Source of the DNA: Streptomyces polyasparticus
GTDB taxonomy: Bacteria; Actinomycetota; Actinomycetes; Streptomycetales; Streptomycetaceae
Length of the DNA: 64,000 nucleotides
Reading direction: 5' to 3'
Assembly: GCF_014493765.1 (NCBI RefSeq)
Contig: NZ_JACTVJ010000029.1
Location: forward strand, 62,001-126,000
The translations under genes and the position numbers were made by a program. Each line of letters starts with the position of its first letter. Within the stretch, counting starts at the first letter, position 1. Below are positions 8,534-16,400 of this stretch, in pieces. The notes under the pieces are model-generated. The model did not search any database. It was not told the DNA's origin and saw only the letters and a program-made list of their open reading frames with translations.

Positions 8534-9336
8534 GCCGCGCTCTCCTGCCCGAGGTAGGCCGCGAGCACCGCTTCGTTGTCGCGGATCTCCCGCGGGGTGC
8601 CCTCGGCGATCTCGCGTCCGAGGTCGAGCACGGTGATCCGGTCGGCGAGGCGGGTCACGAACGCCACGTCGTGCTCGATGAGCATCATCGTCAGGCCTTC
8701 CTGGCGCAGGCTCTCAATCAGCTGGGCCAGCGCCTCGCGTTCGCCGGCCCGCAGCCCGGAGGCCGGTTCGTCGAGCAGCAGGAGCCTTGGCCGGGCGCAC
8801 AGGGCCCGTGCCACCTGCAGGGCGCGCTGCTGTCCGAGCGGCAGGACGTCGGCGGAGCGGTGGGCCCAGTCCTTCAGGCCCACGCGTTCGAGCGCCGCCA
8901 GGGCGTCGGCGGTGATGGCGGCCTCTTCCCGGTGGTGGCCGGGCAGGCGCAGCGCGGCGGAGAGGAAGCCGTGGCGGGTGCGGGCGTGCGCACCGACCAT
9001 GACGTTCTCCAAGGCGGTCATACGGTGGAAGAGCCGCGCGCCCTGGAAGACGATCGCGATGCCCAGGCGGGCACGGCGGTGCGCGGAGAACCGGTCGATG
9101 CGCTGCGGGAGTCCCACCCCTCCGTCCGTGGCCGGGGTGTAGTGCACGGTGCCGTGATCCGCCGTCAGATGGCCGCTGATCATGTTGAACAGGGTTGATT
9201 TCCCAGCCCCGTTGGGGCCGATCACGGCACGCGTCTCTCCTTCGGCGACGCTCAGGGACACATCGCGTACGGCATACACGCCGCCGAAGGCACGGCTCAC
9301 ATCTTCGATACGCAGCAGAGGATCGGCGGCCGTCAT
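8530..9336 (-). CDS. livG: ABC transporter ATP-binding protein LivG
   Basis: A 268-aa protein from ATG 9336, chosen because it overlaps the livK stop and has GAAGGA upstream; the frame extends further but without support. Walker A is GPNGAGKST, Walker B LLLLDEPASGL, and the H-loop LIEHDV. The signature loop reads LPLGQQR instead of the usual LSYGQQR, a minor variation. The C-terminal EGTPREIRDNEAVLAAYLG is characteristic of LivG. It partners LivF under the LivHM permease. Confidence 0.9.
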   Translation of the reverse strand: MTAADPLLRIEDVSRAFGGVYAVRDVSLSVAEGETRAVIGPNGAGKSTLFNMISGHLTADHGTVHYTPATDGGVGLPQRIDRFSAHRRARLGIAIVFQGARLFHRMTALENVMVGAHARTRHGFLSAALRLPGHHREEAAITADALAALERVGLKDWAHRSADVLPLGQQRALQVARALCARPRLLLLDEPASGLRAGEREALAQLIESLRQEGLTMMLIEHDVAFVTRLADRITVLDLGREIAEGTPREIRDNEAVLAAYLGQESAA

Positions 9337-10520
9337 CCCGCGTCCTTCGCAGCCTCGGCCAACTGCTCGCGGCCCCACTCGGTGGGGACGAGCTTGCCGT
9401 TCTTCACCTGGTTCATGGAGATGTTGACGACGTTCAGGCCGGAGTGGTCGTCGGCGCTGTACTTGTAGCGGCCCGTGGGCGTGACCAGGTCCATCGACTC
9501 CAGGGCGTCGCGGACCTTCGCCTTGTCCGTGCCGCCGGCCTTCTCGAACGCGGCGGCGATCAGCTGCACGCCCGCATAGCCGTCCATGGCGAACTGCGGC
9601 GGCTCATAGCCGTACTTCTTCTCGAACGGGTCCGCCATCTTGTCGATGACGTCCTTCAGCTTCCCGTCCGGGAGTTCGTCGCCGACCACGCCGACGGCGC
9701 TCTGCACGAACACGCCTTCGGCGGCGGCCCCGGTCGGCTGCAGCCACAGCTTGCTCGCCTGCGAGGCGGTCATCACCAGCGGCATGTCGAGTCCGGCGGA
9801 GGCGTACTGCTTGGCGATGGTCACGCCGGGCGCTCCGCTCGCCCAGACGGCGAGTGCCTGCGCGCCGGAGCCGCGGACGTGGGTGAACACGGAGCTGAAG
9901 TCGGAGGCATTCGTCTCGTAACGCTCTGTCTGCACCAACTGGACGCCGTACTTGGACGCGTACTTCTGCATGCCCGCGAACCCGGCCTGCGCATAGGCGG
10001 ACTTGGTGTCGTACGCGACGGCGATCTTCGTGATCTTCTCCGCCTGGAAGTAGCGCAGCATCGACTCGGCGTACTTGGAGGAGGTCGCCGGGACGACGAA
10101 GGTGTGCGGCCGTACGGGGTCGACTTGCTCGTCGGCGGGTGCGAGCGAGATGTACGGGATCTTCTCGCGCTCCGCCAACGGCTCGACCGCCAGAGCGCAG
10201 TTGGAGAAGGTCGAGCCGATGATCGCGTCGACGCCCTGGTCCTTCAGCTTGTTGAAGTGCACGACGGCCTGGTCGGGTGCGGTCTTGTCGTCGAGCGTGG
10301 TCAGCTTGATCTTGCGCCCGTCGATGCCGCCCGCCGCGTTGATCTGCTCGACCGCGAGCTCGACGGTCTTGGCCGCCTCGGTGCCGAGCGGGGCGTAGTT
10401 GCCGGAGAGCGACTCGATGAAGCCGAGCTTGATCTCCCCCCCGCCGTCGGAGCCGGCTTCGCCTCCGCAGGCGGTGACGGTCAGGGCGACCGCGGCGAGC
10501 AGGGGCAGGACTCTGCGCAT
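9333..10520 (-). CDS. livK: ABC transporter substrate-binding lipoprotein, LivK type
   Basis: A 395-aa protein with lipobox VTAC (Cys 18), then a periplasmic-binding-protein type 1 fold: IKLGFIESLSG, AVEQINAAGGIDG and IIGSTFSNCALAVEPLAE are family stretches. It captures the solute outside the membrane and hands it to LivHM. It is the first gene of the operon. Its promoter region faces a paaX-like regulator and contains the TTGAC-N4-GTCAA site. LivK-type proteins include aromatic-acid binders, so the amino acid label should not be taken literally. Confidence 0.88.
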   Translation of the reverse strand: MRRVLPLLAAVALTVTACGGEAGSDGGGEIKLGFIESLSGNYAPLGTEAAKTVELAVEQINAAGGIDGRKIKLTTLDDKTAPDQAVVHFNKLKDQGVDAIIGSTFSNCALAVEPLAEREKIPYISLAPADEQVDPVRPHTFVVPATSSKYAESMLRYFQAEKITKIAVAYDTKSAYAQAGFAGMQKYASKYGVQLVQTERYETNASDFSSVFTHVRGSGAQALAVWASGAPGVTIAKQYASAGLDMPLVMTASQASKLWLQPTGAAAEGVFVQSAVGVVGDELPDGKLKDVIDKMADPFEKKYGYEPPQFAMDGYAGVQLIAAAFEKAGGTDKAKVRDALESMDLVTPTGRYKYSADDHSGLNVVNISMNQVKNGKLVPTEWGREQLAEAAKDAG

Positions 10521-10661
10521 GGAAACCTCCCGATGATGCCGCGCCCGGCGACGGTGAGGGATGCCCGGGCGAGGGGCGTACGGAGTGCGGTCGGATCGCG
10601 TGCAAGGCCCCCCGGGAAGGCGGCCGTTGGGCCGGAATGCAGTGCGAAGATAGGCGTGCTG

Positions 10662-10675
10662 TTGACTGCCGTCAA
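10662..10675. promoter_or_regulatory. inverted repeat TTGAC-TGCC-GTCAA in livK/paaX intergenic region
   Basis: Perfect 5-bp arms (10662-10666, 10671-10675) around 4 nt, between the divergent livK (10520) and paaX-like (10759) starts. The overlapping 10-mer TGCCGTCAAT recurs in reverse complement inside the MarR-type operator at 13058-13084. It could be a shared operator for the importer and the CoA-ligase unit. Confidence 0.45.
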
Positions 10676-10758
10676 TAATGTGCCCAATATCAGTGGGCCG
10701 CGATACTGCTGCTCTGGCCGCCGCGGCCTCTCCTCACGACCTCTTAGGAGCAGAAACG

Positions 10759-11610
10759 GTGAACGCTGCACTGGACGACGACCTTCCGGCCGGGCGCGCG
10801 GGCACTGCGACCCTGCGCCCGCAGTCCGTGATGCTGACCTTCCTCGGCAATTACGTGCTCGGCCGCGACGTCGCCGTGTTCTCCGGCAGCTTCATCGACG
10901 TCTTCGCCCGGCTCGGCGTGGGCGAGCACGCCCTGCGCTCCACGCTGACCCGGATGGCGGGCCGGGGTCTGCTCTCGCGGCACCGGCGCGGCCGCCGGAT
11001 GTACTTCGGCCTCACCGAGCGCTCCGCCGAGATACTCCGCGACGGCGAGACAAGGGTCTGGCAGCGCGGTCCGGTCAACGACGACTGGGACGGCGCCTGG
11101 ACCGTACTCGCCTTCTCGCTCCCCGAGTCCTGGCAGCGCCAGCGGCACGATCTGCGCGCCCGCCTCGTGTGGTCCGGCTTCGGCATGCTCGGCAACGGCA
11201 TGTGGATCGCCCCGTCGGGCGTCGACGTGGGCCCGGTCGTCGACACCCCGGAGCTCGCGGGCCGGGTCAAGGTCTTCTCCGGTGTGGCCCAACCCCCCAC
11301 GGACGTCGGGCAGATGGTGCGCGACGCCTACGACCTGGACGGACTCGTGGCCGGCTACAGCGACTTCCTGCTCCGCTGGGACCTGCCGGACCCGGCCCCC
11401 GACGCGGCGGACGACCTCGTCCGCTACCTGCGCCTGCTCACGGAGTGGCTGCAGATCGTACGGGTGGACCCGCGCCTGCCCGTACAGCATCTGCCGGCCG
11501 ACTGGCCCGCGGCCCGCGCCCAGGACGTCGTCCACCAACTCCGCAGCCGCTACGAGCAGCCGGCCCGGGAGATCGTCGACCGGACGTGCGAGATCGTCGA
11601 GTTGGACTGA
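10759..11610 (+). CDS. PaaX-family transcriptional regulator
   Basis: A 283-aa protein; GTG at 10759 has TAGGAG 9 nt upstream. The N-terminal winged helix (LRPQSVMLTFLGNYVL, ALRSTLTRMAGRGLL) and the middle WDGAWTVLAFSLPE stretch match the PaaX family. The founding member represses phenylacetate degradation and is released by phenylacetyl-CoA. Here it is divergent from the liv operon and next to IclR and MarR genes, so it probably senses an acyl- or aryl-CoA intermediate and controls uptake. The ligand is inferred. Confidence 0.85.
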   Translation: MNAALDDDLPAGRAGTATLRPQSVMLTFLGNYVLGRDVAVFSGSFIDVFARLGVGEHALRSTLTRMAGRGLLSRHRRGRRMYFGLTERSAEILRDGETRVWQRGPVNDDWDGAWTVLAFSLPESWQRQRHDLRARLVWSGFGMLGNGMWIAPSGVDVGPVVDTPELAGRVKVFSGVAQPPTDVGQMVRDAYDLDGLVAGYSDFLLRWDLPDPAPDAADDLVRYLRLLTEWLQIVRVDPRLPVQHLPADWPAARAQDVVHQLRSRYEQPAREIVDRTCEIVELD

Positions 11611-11623
11611 GCGTCCCGGATCG

Positions 11624-12523
11624 CTAGACGAGCGGCTGCTGCCCCGGCACGCCCGCGCGATCGCCCGGCTGCCAGCCGAGGGTCCGGGAGATGCCGCGCG
11701 CCGCGACCTGCACGGCCGGGATCAACGCCCGCGTCGGAGCACCGTCGGCGTGCACGACCACGGACACGGCCGCGATCACATCCCCGCCAGGCCCGCGCAC
11801 CGGCGCCGCCACCGACAGGGCGTCGTCCGTGATCTGACGGTCGCTCACCGCGCAGCCGGTACGCCGCACTTCCGCGAGCATCCGGCGCAGCCGCCCGGGA
11901 TCGGTCACGGTGTACGGGGTGAAGGCGACCAGCGGCTTGCCGTAGACCTCCTCCTGCAGTGCGGCGCCCGCGTACGCGAGCAGCACCAGGCCGACCCCGG
12001 TCGCGTGCAGTGGCCAGCGGGCGCCGACCTGGCTGAGCACACCGACGGCGGTGCGCCCGGAGATCCGTTCGATGTAGACCACGTCCGCCCCGTCGCGGAC
12101 GGCGAGTTGGACGTTCTCGTGCGTGGCTTCGTACAGGTCCTCGAGAAACGGCTGGGCGGCCTGGCGCAGCGCCACCCCACGGGGAGCCAGCGCGCCGAGC
12201 TCCCACAGGCGCAGCCCGATGCGGTAGCACCCGGACGCATCGCGCTCCAGCGCTCCCCAGCGGGTCAGCACCCCGGCCAGGCGGTGGGCCGTGGCCAGCG
12301 GCAGGCCGGCCCGGCGGCCGATCTCGGTGAGCGACAGCGCAGGGTGCTCGTGGTCGAAGGCCGCGAGCACGTCGAGCAGGCGGTCGGCGGCGGATCTGGG
12401 GCTTTCGGGGCTGCGGCTTTCGGGGCTGCGGCTTTCGGAGGTTCGGCCTTCGGACTTACGGCCTTGGGGGCTGCGACATTCGGACTTACGGCCTTCGGAG
12501 CTGCGGCCTTCGGACGACTGCAC
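11624..12523 (-). CDS. IclR-family transcriptional regulator with repeat-built N-terminal tail
   Basis: A 299-aa protein from a GTG at 12523 that has AAGGG 7 nt upstream, so the odd N-terminus is probably translated. Residues 1-43 are a low-complexity tail of repeated S-E-G/S-R-K/S units encoded by degenerate 15-bp repeats. The IclR winged helix follows (ADRLLDVLAAFDHEHPALSL, AGLPLATAHRLAGVL), then the effector domain (YIERISGRTAVGVLSQVG, AVSDRQITDDALSVAAPV). It starts 3 nt after the marR stop, so the two are co-transcribed. IclR proteins often control aromatic or acyl catabolism. Confidence 0.86.
   Translation of the reverse strand: MQSSEGRSSEGRKSECRSPQGRKSEGRTSESRSPESRSPESPRSAADRLLDVLAAFDHEHPALSLTEIGRRAGLPLATAHRLAGVLTRWGALERDASGCYRIGLRLWELGALAPRGVALRQAAQPFLEDLYEATHENVQLAVRDGADVVYIERISGRTAVGVLSQVGARWPLHATGVGLVLLAYAGAALQEEVYGKPLVAFTPYTVTDPGRLRRMLAEVRRTGCAVSDRQITDDALSVAAPVRGPGGDVIAAVSVVVHADGAPTRALIPAVQVAARGISRTLGWQPGDRAGVPGQQPLV
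12402..12515 (-). repeat. degenerate 15-bp tandem repeats encoding the IclR N-terminal tail
   Basis: Repeated units of the type TTCGGGGCTGCGGCT and TTCGGACTTACGGCC run in frame for about seven to eight copies. Because the unit is a multiple of three, copy number can change without a frameshift. The repeats lie between the GTG start and the DNA-binding domain. Confidence 0.7.
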
Positions 12524-12526
12524 GGG

Positions 12527-12952
12527 TCAGCCCTTGCTCCGCTCGGCGACGCGCAGCAGGAGCGCGTGCAACTGCTCGCGTTCCTTGGCGTCGAGCGGAT
12601 CGAGCAGTTCGTCGGTGACGCGGCGGCCGGCCTTGTCGGTGTCGCGCAGCATGGTCCGCCCCGGGTCCGTCAGGACGACGACTCGGCGGCGCCGGTCCTC
12701 GGGGGACGGCCGGCGTTCGGCGAAGCCCAGCCGCTCCAGGTCGTCCACGAGACTGACGATGGCGCTCGGGTCGTAGCCGAGCCGGTCGCTCAACTCCCGC
12801 TGCAGCGCGCCCTCGACGGTGGCCAGATAGCGAAGCAGCGCATAGTGCCGCAGACGCAGCCCCGACTCCTCGAGGGTGGCGTTGAACAGCCGCCCCGACC
12901 GCAGGCCCAGGCGGTAGAGCAGATAGCCCGTGTCGGCATGCAGGGCGCGCAT
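12527..12952 (-). CDS. MarR-family transcriptional regulator
   Basis: A 141-aa protein from ATG 12952; a longer in-frame N-terminus exists but has no better start, and the ribosome site here is only a distant GAGGGGG. The MarR winged helix is clear: LRHYALLRYLATVEGALQ, DRLGYDPSAIVSLVDDLERLGF and the wing RRPSPEDRRRRVVVLT. A perfect 10-bp inverted repeat of ATTG/CAAT type (13058-13084) lies upstream, between this gene and the divergent SDR gene. MarR proteins of this kind often respond to aryl-CoA or phenolic ligands. The downstream iclR is 3 nt away. Confidence 0.85.
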   Translation of the reverse strand: MRALHADTGYLLYRLGLRSGRLFNATLEESGLRLRHYALLRYLATVEGALQRELSDRLGYDPSAIVSLVDDLERLGFAERRPSPEDRRRRVVVLTDPGRTMLRDTDKAGRRVTDELLDPLDAKEREQLHALLLRVAERSKG

Positions 12953-13057
12953 CCAGGGCGCGTCCCCCTCTGTCTCAGCGATGTCGTGCTCCCCGGTCCG
13001 GTCCGCTCGTGGGCGGGTGTGCGTCCGGCACCAGCATGACGTAGACCCAGGCCCGTC

Positions 13058-13084
13058 ACAATCATTGACGGCAACAATGATTGT
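13058..13084. promoter_or_regulatory. perfect 10-bp inverted repeat, probable MarR operator
   Basis: ACAATCATTG (13058-13067) and CAATGATTGT (13075-13084) flank a 7-nt spacer, between the divergent marR (start 12952) and SDR (13205). The AT-rich ATTG...CAAT form in a GC-rich genome is characteristic of MarR sites. It contains ATTGACGGCA, which also occurs at the livK/paaX promoter on the opposite strand. Confidence 0.75.
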
Positions 13085-13204
13085 AGTTAGCTTCCTTTCC
13101 GCGAACCGGTCGGGGACCTGCTCCGGCCGTCTTCCCGACGCTCCTCCGTGGCACCGATGCACCTGATGGCTTCCTCATGACTTCTTGATGAAGGGACACC
13201 AGCT

Positions 13205-14188
13205 GTGCCGAACGCCCCCATCGATCTGGCCGGAAAGGTCGCCGTGGTCACCGGCTCCGGCCGTGGCCTGGGCCTCGCGTACGCCACCGCGCTGGCCAGA
13301 TCCGGCGCCGCGGTCGTCGTCAACGACCTCGACGAGGAGGCCGCCGCGCAGGCTGCCGAGTCGATCACCGAGGCGGGCGGCCGAGCGGTCGCCGAGGCCG
13401 TCGCCGTCGGCAGCGCCGAGGCCGCCGACCGCCTGGTCGCCCGCGCCGTGGACACGTACGGGCGCCTCGATGCGATGGTCACCAACGCCGGCATCCTGCG
13501 CGACCGCGTGCTGTGGAAGATGACCGACGAGGACTTCGACGCCGTGCTGACCACTCATCTGAAGGGCACGTTCACCTGCGCCCGTGCCGGGGCCGTCCGC
13601 ATGCGCGAGCAGGGCGAGGGCGGCAGCCTGGTCCTGGTGGGCTCGCCGGCGGGGCAGCGCGGCAACTTCGGGCAGACCAATTACGCCGCCGCCAAAGCGG
13701 GGATCGCCGCGATGGCGCGTACCTGGTCCATGGAGCTGGCCCGCTCGGGCATCACCGTGAACGCGATCGTGCCCGTCGCCGCCACCGCCATGACCGAGAC
13801 CATCCCCGCCTTCGCGCCGTACGTCGAAGCCCTGCACGAGGGCCGCCCGCTGCCGGACTTCCTGCGCAAGGGCGAGGGGTTCGGCACGCCCGAGGACTGC
13901 GCCGCGCTCGTCCCCTTCCTCGCCTCCCCGGCCGCCCGCGACATCACCGGCCAGTGCATCGGCATCGGCGGCGACAAGCTCGCCCTGTGGTCCCATCCCC
14001 AGGAGACCGCGATCGCGTACGCCGACGGCGGCTGGAGCCCCGAGTCCATCGCCGCCACCTGGCACACCTCGGTCGGCAGCCGCCCGGAGAGCGTCGGCAT
14101 CCCCGCGCCGAGATTCCCGGAGCATCCCGCGTCCGGACACTCCCCTTCCGGGCCCGCCGCGTCCGGACACTCAGCCTCCGGCTCCTGA
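13205..14188 (+). CDS. SDR dehydrogenase, 3-hydroxyacyl-CoA dehydrogenase-like
   Basis: A 327-aa protein with a GTG start. The Rossmann motif is TGSGRGLG, followed by NAG (TNAGILRD) and the active site Ser...YxxxK in NYAAAKAG. The segment WKMTDEDFDAVLTTHLKGTF resembles the dehydrogenase domain of peroxisomal multifunctional beta-oxidation enzymes, longer than FabG. It probably oxidises a 3-hydroxyacyl-CoA or similar side chain. The C-terminal 25 residues are a repeat tail (ASGHSPSGPAASGHS) made by a 30-bp duplication. It is followed 12 nt later by the acyl-CoA ligase, so they form an operon facing marR. Confidence 0.82.
   Translation: MPNAPIDLAGKVAVVTGSGRGLGLAYATALARSGAAVVVNDLDEEAAAQAAESITEAGGRAVAEAVAVGSAEAADRLVARAVDTYGRLDAMVTNAGILRDRVLWKMTDEDFDAVLTTHLKGTFTCARAGAVRMREQGEGGSLVLVGSPAGQRGNFGQTNYAAAKAGIAAMARTWSMELARSGITVNAIVPVAATAMTETIPAFAPYVEALHEGRPLPDFLRKGEGFGTPEDCAALVPFLASPAARDITGQCIGIGGDKLALWSHPQETAIAYADGGWSPESIAATWHTSVGSRPESVGIPAPRFPEHPASGHSPSGPAASGHSASGS
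14127..14172 (+). repeat. 30-bp-period repeat at the SDR 3' end
   Basis: The 16-mer CCGCGTCCGGACACTC occurs at 14127-14142 and 14157-14172. The 30-bp period keeps the reading frame and duplicates ASGHS in the C-terminal tail. Confidence 0.7.
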
Positions 14189-14200
14189 AGGAGAGCGCCG

Positions 14201-15703
14201 ATGCGCAACGAGGGAATCGGGTCGTGGCCCGCGCGCCGGGCCCGCAAGACTCCGCACCGCACCGCCCTGCTGTACGAGGGCGCGGCGACCACGTACGCCG
14301 CCCTGTACGAGCGCACCACCCGCCTCGCCCATGCCTTGAGGGCAGCGGGAGTTGAACGCGGCGACCGCGTCGCCTACCTCGGCGCCAACCACCCCTCCTT
14401 CCTGGAGAGCCTCTTCGCCACCGGCCTCCTCGGAGCGGTCTTCGTGCCGCTCAACACCCGCCTGGCCGCACCGGAGATCACCTACCAGGTGGCCGACTCC
14501 GGCGCCCGGCTGCTGCTCCACTCCCCCGCGTATGCCGCCACCGCCGAGACCGTACGCGCCGAGACGATGCCGATCACGCTCCTGCCGACCGGCGGAGACG
14601 CATACGAGGAGCTGCTCGCCTCCTCGTCCCCGCAGCCCATCGACGAGTCCGTCGCACTCGACGACACCTGCATCATCATGTACACCTCGGGGACCACGGG
14701 CCGCCCCAAGGGCGCGATGCTCTCCCACGGCAACCTCACGTGGAACGCCGTCAACGTCCTGATCGACCACGACCTCATCGCCGAAGAGGTCGCGCTGGTC
14801 TCGGCCCCGCTCTTCCACACGGCCGGGCTCAACATGCTCACGCTGCCCGTCCTGTTGAAGGGCGGCACCTGCGTCCTGGTCGAGGCCTTCGACCCGGGCG
14901 ACACCTTCGATCTCATCGGGCGCCACGGCATCACGTTCATGTTCGGGGTGCCGGCGATGTTCGACCGGATGACCCGCCACGCACGCTGGCCGGTCGCCGA
15001 CCTGACCTCGCTGCGGATCCTCACCTGCGGCGGATCGCCCGTCCCCACCCCGCTCATCGCCACGTACCAGGAACGCGGTCTGACCTTCCTGCAGGGATAC
15101 GGGATGACGGAGGCGGCGCCCGGAGTCCTCTTCCTGGACGCGGAGCACGCGGTCAGCAAGGCGGGCACGGCCGGTGTGCCGCACTTCTTCAGCGACGTAC
15201 GGGTGGTGCGCCCCGACCTGACGCCCGTGGACACAGGCGAGACCGGCGAGGTGATCGTGAGCGGCCCGCATGTCATGCGGGGCTACTGGGACCTGCCCGC
15301 GGACACCGAAGTCGCCCTCAGGGACGGCTGGTTCCGCAGCGGGGACGCCGCCCGGGTGGACGCGGACGGCTATGTCACCATCGTCGACCGCATCAAGGAC
15401 ATGATCATCTCGGGCGGCGAGAACATCTACCCCGCCGAGGTCGAACAGGCCCTGCTCGCCCACCCCGACATCGTGGAGGCGGCCGTCATCGGCGTCCCCG
15501 ACGACAAGTGGGGAGAGGTGCCGCGCGCGGTGGTCGTCGCCCGCGAGGGCGCCGCCATCGATCCGGACGAGGTCCGTGCCCGTCTCGTCGGCCGGCTCGC
15601 CGGCTACAAGATCCCGAAGTCGGTCACGGCCGTGGCCGCCCTGCCCCGCACGGCCTCCGGAAAACTCCTCAAGACCCGACTCCGCCACGAATACGGCAGC
15701 TGA
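14201..15703 (+). CDS. acyl-CoA/aryl-CoA ligase (AMP-forming)
   Basis: A 500-aa adenylate-forming enzyme of usual length. The AMP-binding P-loop is YTSGTTGRPKGA, the A5 motif GYGMTEAAPG, the A7/A8 region WFRSGDAARVD and DRIKDMIISGGENIYP, and the A10 lysine is in PRTASGKLLKT. It activates a carboxylic acid to its CoA thioester with ATP. AAGGAGAG precedes the ATG. In the context of liv uptake, an SDR and vanAB, an aromatic or phenylpropanoid acid is possible, but fatty-acid ligases look alike, so the substrate is undecided. Confidence 0.87.
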   Translation: MRNEGIGSWPARRARKTPHRTALLYEGAATTYAALYERTTRLAHALRAAGVERGDRVAYLGANHPSFLESLFATGLLGAVFVPLNTRLAAPEITYQVADSGARLLLHSPAYAATAETVRAETMPITLLPTGGDAYEELLASSSPQPIDESVALDDTCIIMYTSGTTGRPKGAMLSHGNLTWNAVNVLIDHDLIAEEVALVSAPLFHTAGLNMLTLPVLLKGGTCVLVEAFDPGDTFDLIGRHGITFMFGVPAMFDRMTRHARWPVADLTSLRILTCGGSPVPTPLIATYQERGLTFLQGYGMTEAAPGVLFLDAEHAVSKAGTAGVPHFFSDVRVVRPDLTPVDTGETGEVIVSGPHVMRGYWDLPADTEVALRDGWFRSGDAARVDADGYVTIVDRIKDMIISGGENIYPAEVEQALLAHPDIVEAAVIGVPDDKWGEVPRAVVVAREGAAIDPDEVRARLVGRLAGYKIPKSVTAVAALPRTASGKLLKTRLRHEYGS

Positions 15704-15721
15704 ATCCCTTTGCGCCCGGGC

Positions 15722-15747
15722 TGACGGAGGTGACGGAGGTGACGGAG
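15722..15747 (+). repeat. 9-bp tandem repeat TGACGGAGG, three copies
   Basis: Three head-to-tail copies of TGACGGAGG (the last one base short) lie 19 bp after the ligase stop, in the 117-bp gap between two convergent genes. I see no strong hairpin here. Confidence 0.6.
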
Positions 15748-15820
15748 TCACTCCTCCACAACCGGACGGACATCCTCCCAAGCCGGCGTCCCGATGAAGC
15801 GGCACCGGAACCCGGCGACT

Positions 15821-16327
15821 TCAGTGCAGCGGGTGGATCCGCTGATGCCGGCCGGGAGGAGCAAAGCTCAGCCCATTCTCGTCGAGTGCGTTGAAGACCG
15901 TCACCCGGCCCGTCTCGAAGACGAAGCTGATGTCCACGTTTCCCTGAGCCATATCCCGGACTGCCCACTCGAGCAGTTCGACGCCTGCGAGGCGCAGACC
16001 CCGCAGAGCCGGAAGTCCGGGAAGGGGATCGGCACGCCACTGCAGGTCGAAGTCGGGCCACCGGACAGGCGCACCTGGGTCGACCGTGTTCCACGTGAGG
16101 GAGAGATCGTCGAACTTCTGATGGTTGATCTCGACCTGCTCGCCGTCGAAGTCGAACAGGACCGGGCCGTCGCAGAACCACTCGTCGTCCTCACGGTCCC
16201 AGACCATCCAGACACACGTCAGTGTCCGGCCGGCCAGACCGCGCAGCCGATGCGCATGCGCTCGCACGAGGTCACTGCGGCCGTTCAGCCACAGCGGTTC
16301 GTAGCCCGCGATGCCGAAATCGAACAT
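15821..16327 (-). CDS. conserved-looking hypothetical protein
   Basis: A 168-aa soluble acidic protein with no signal peptide or membrane helix. It is rich in Trp and Asp (VWMVWDREDDEWFCDGP, LTWNTVDPGAPVRW), a composition seen in immunity-like or DUF proteins. I do not recognise the family. The start at 16327 has GAGG close upstream. It is convergent with the acyl-CoA ligase and lies downstream of the decayed deacetylase gene on the same strand. Confidence 0.62.
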   Translation of the reverse strand: MFDFGIAGYEPLWLNGRSDLVRAHAHRLRGLAGRTLTCVWMVWDREDDEWFCDGPVLFDFDGEQVEINHQKFDDLSLTWNTVDPGAPVRWPDFDLQWRADPLPGLPALRGLRLAGVELLEWAVRDMAQGNVDISFVFETGRVTVFNALDENGLSFAPPGRHQRIHPLH

Positions 16328-16400
16328 TGCCTCATCGTGCCAGAGCCCCTGCCCTCAGCGAATCGCCCAAGGCCCGTTGTGCACACCCCGAAAGGCGCGG

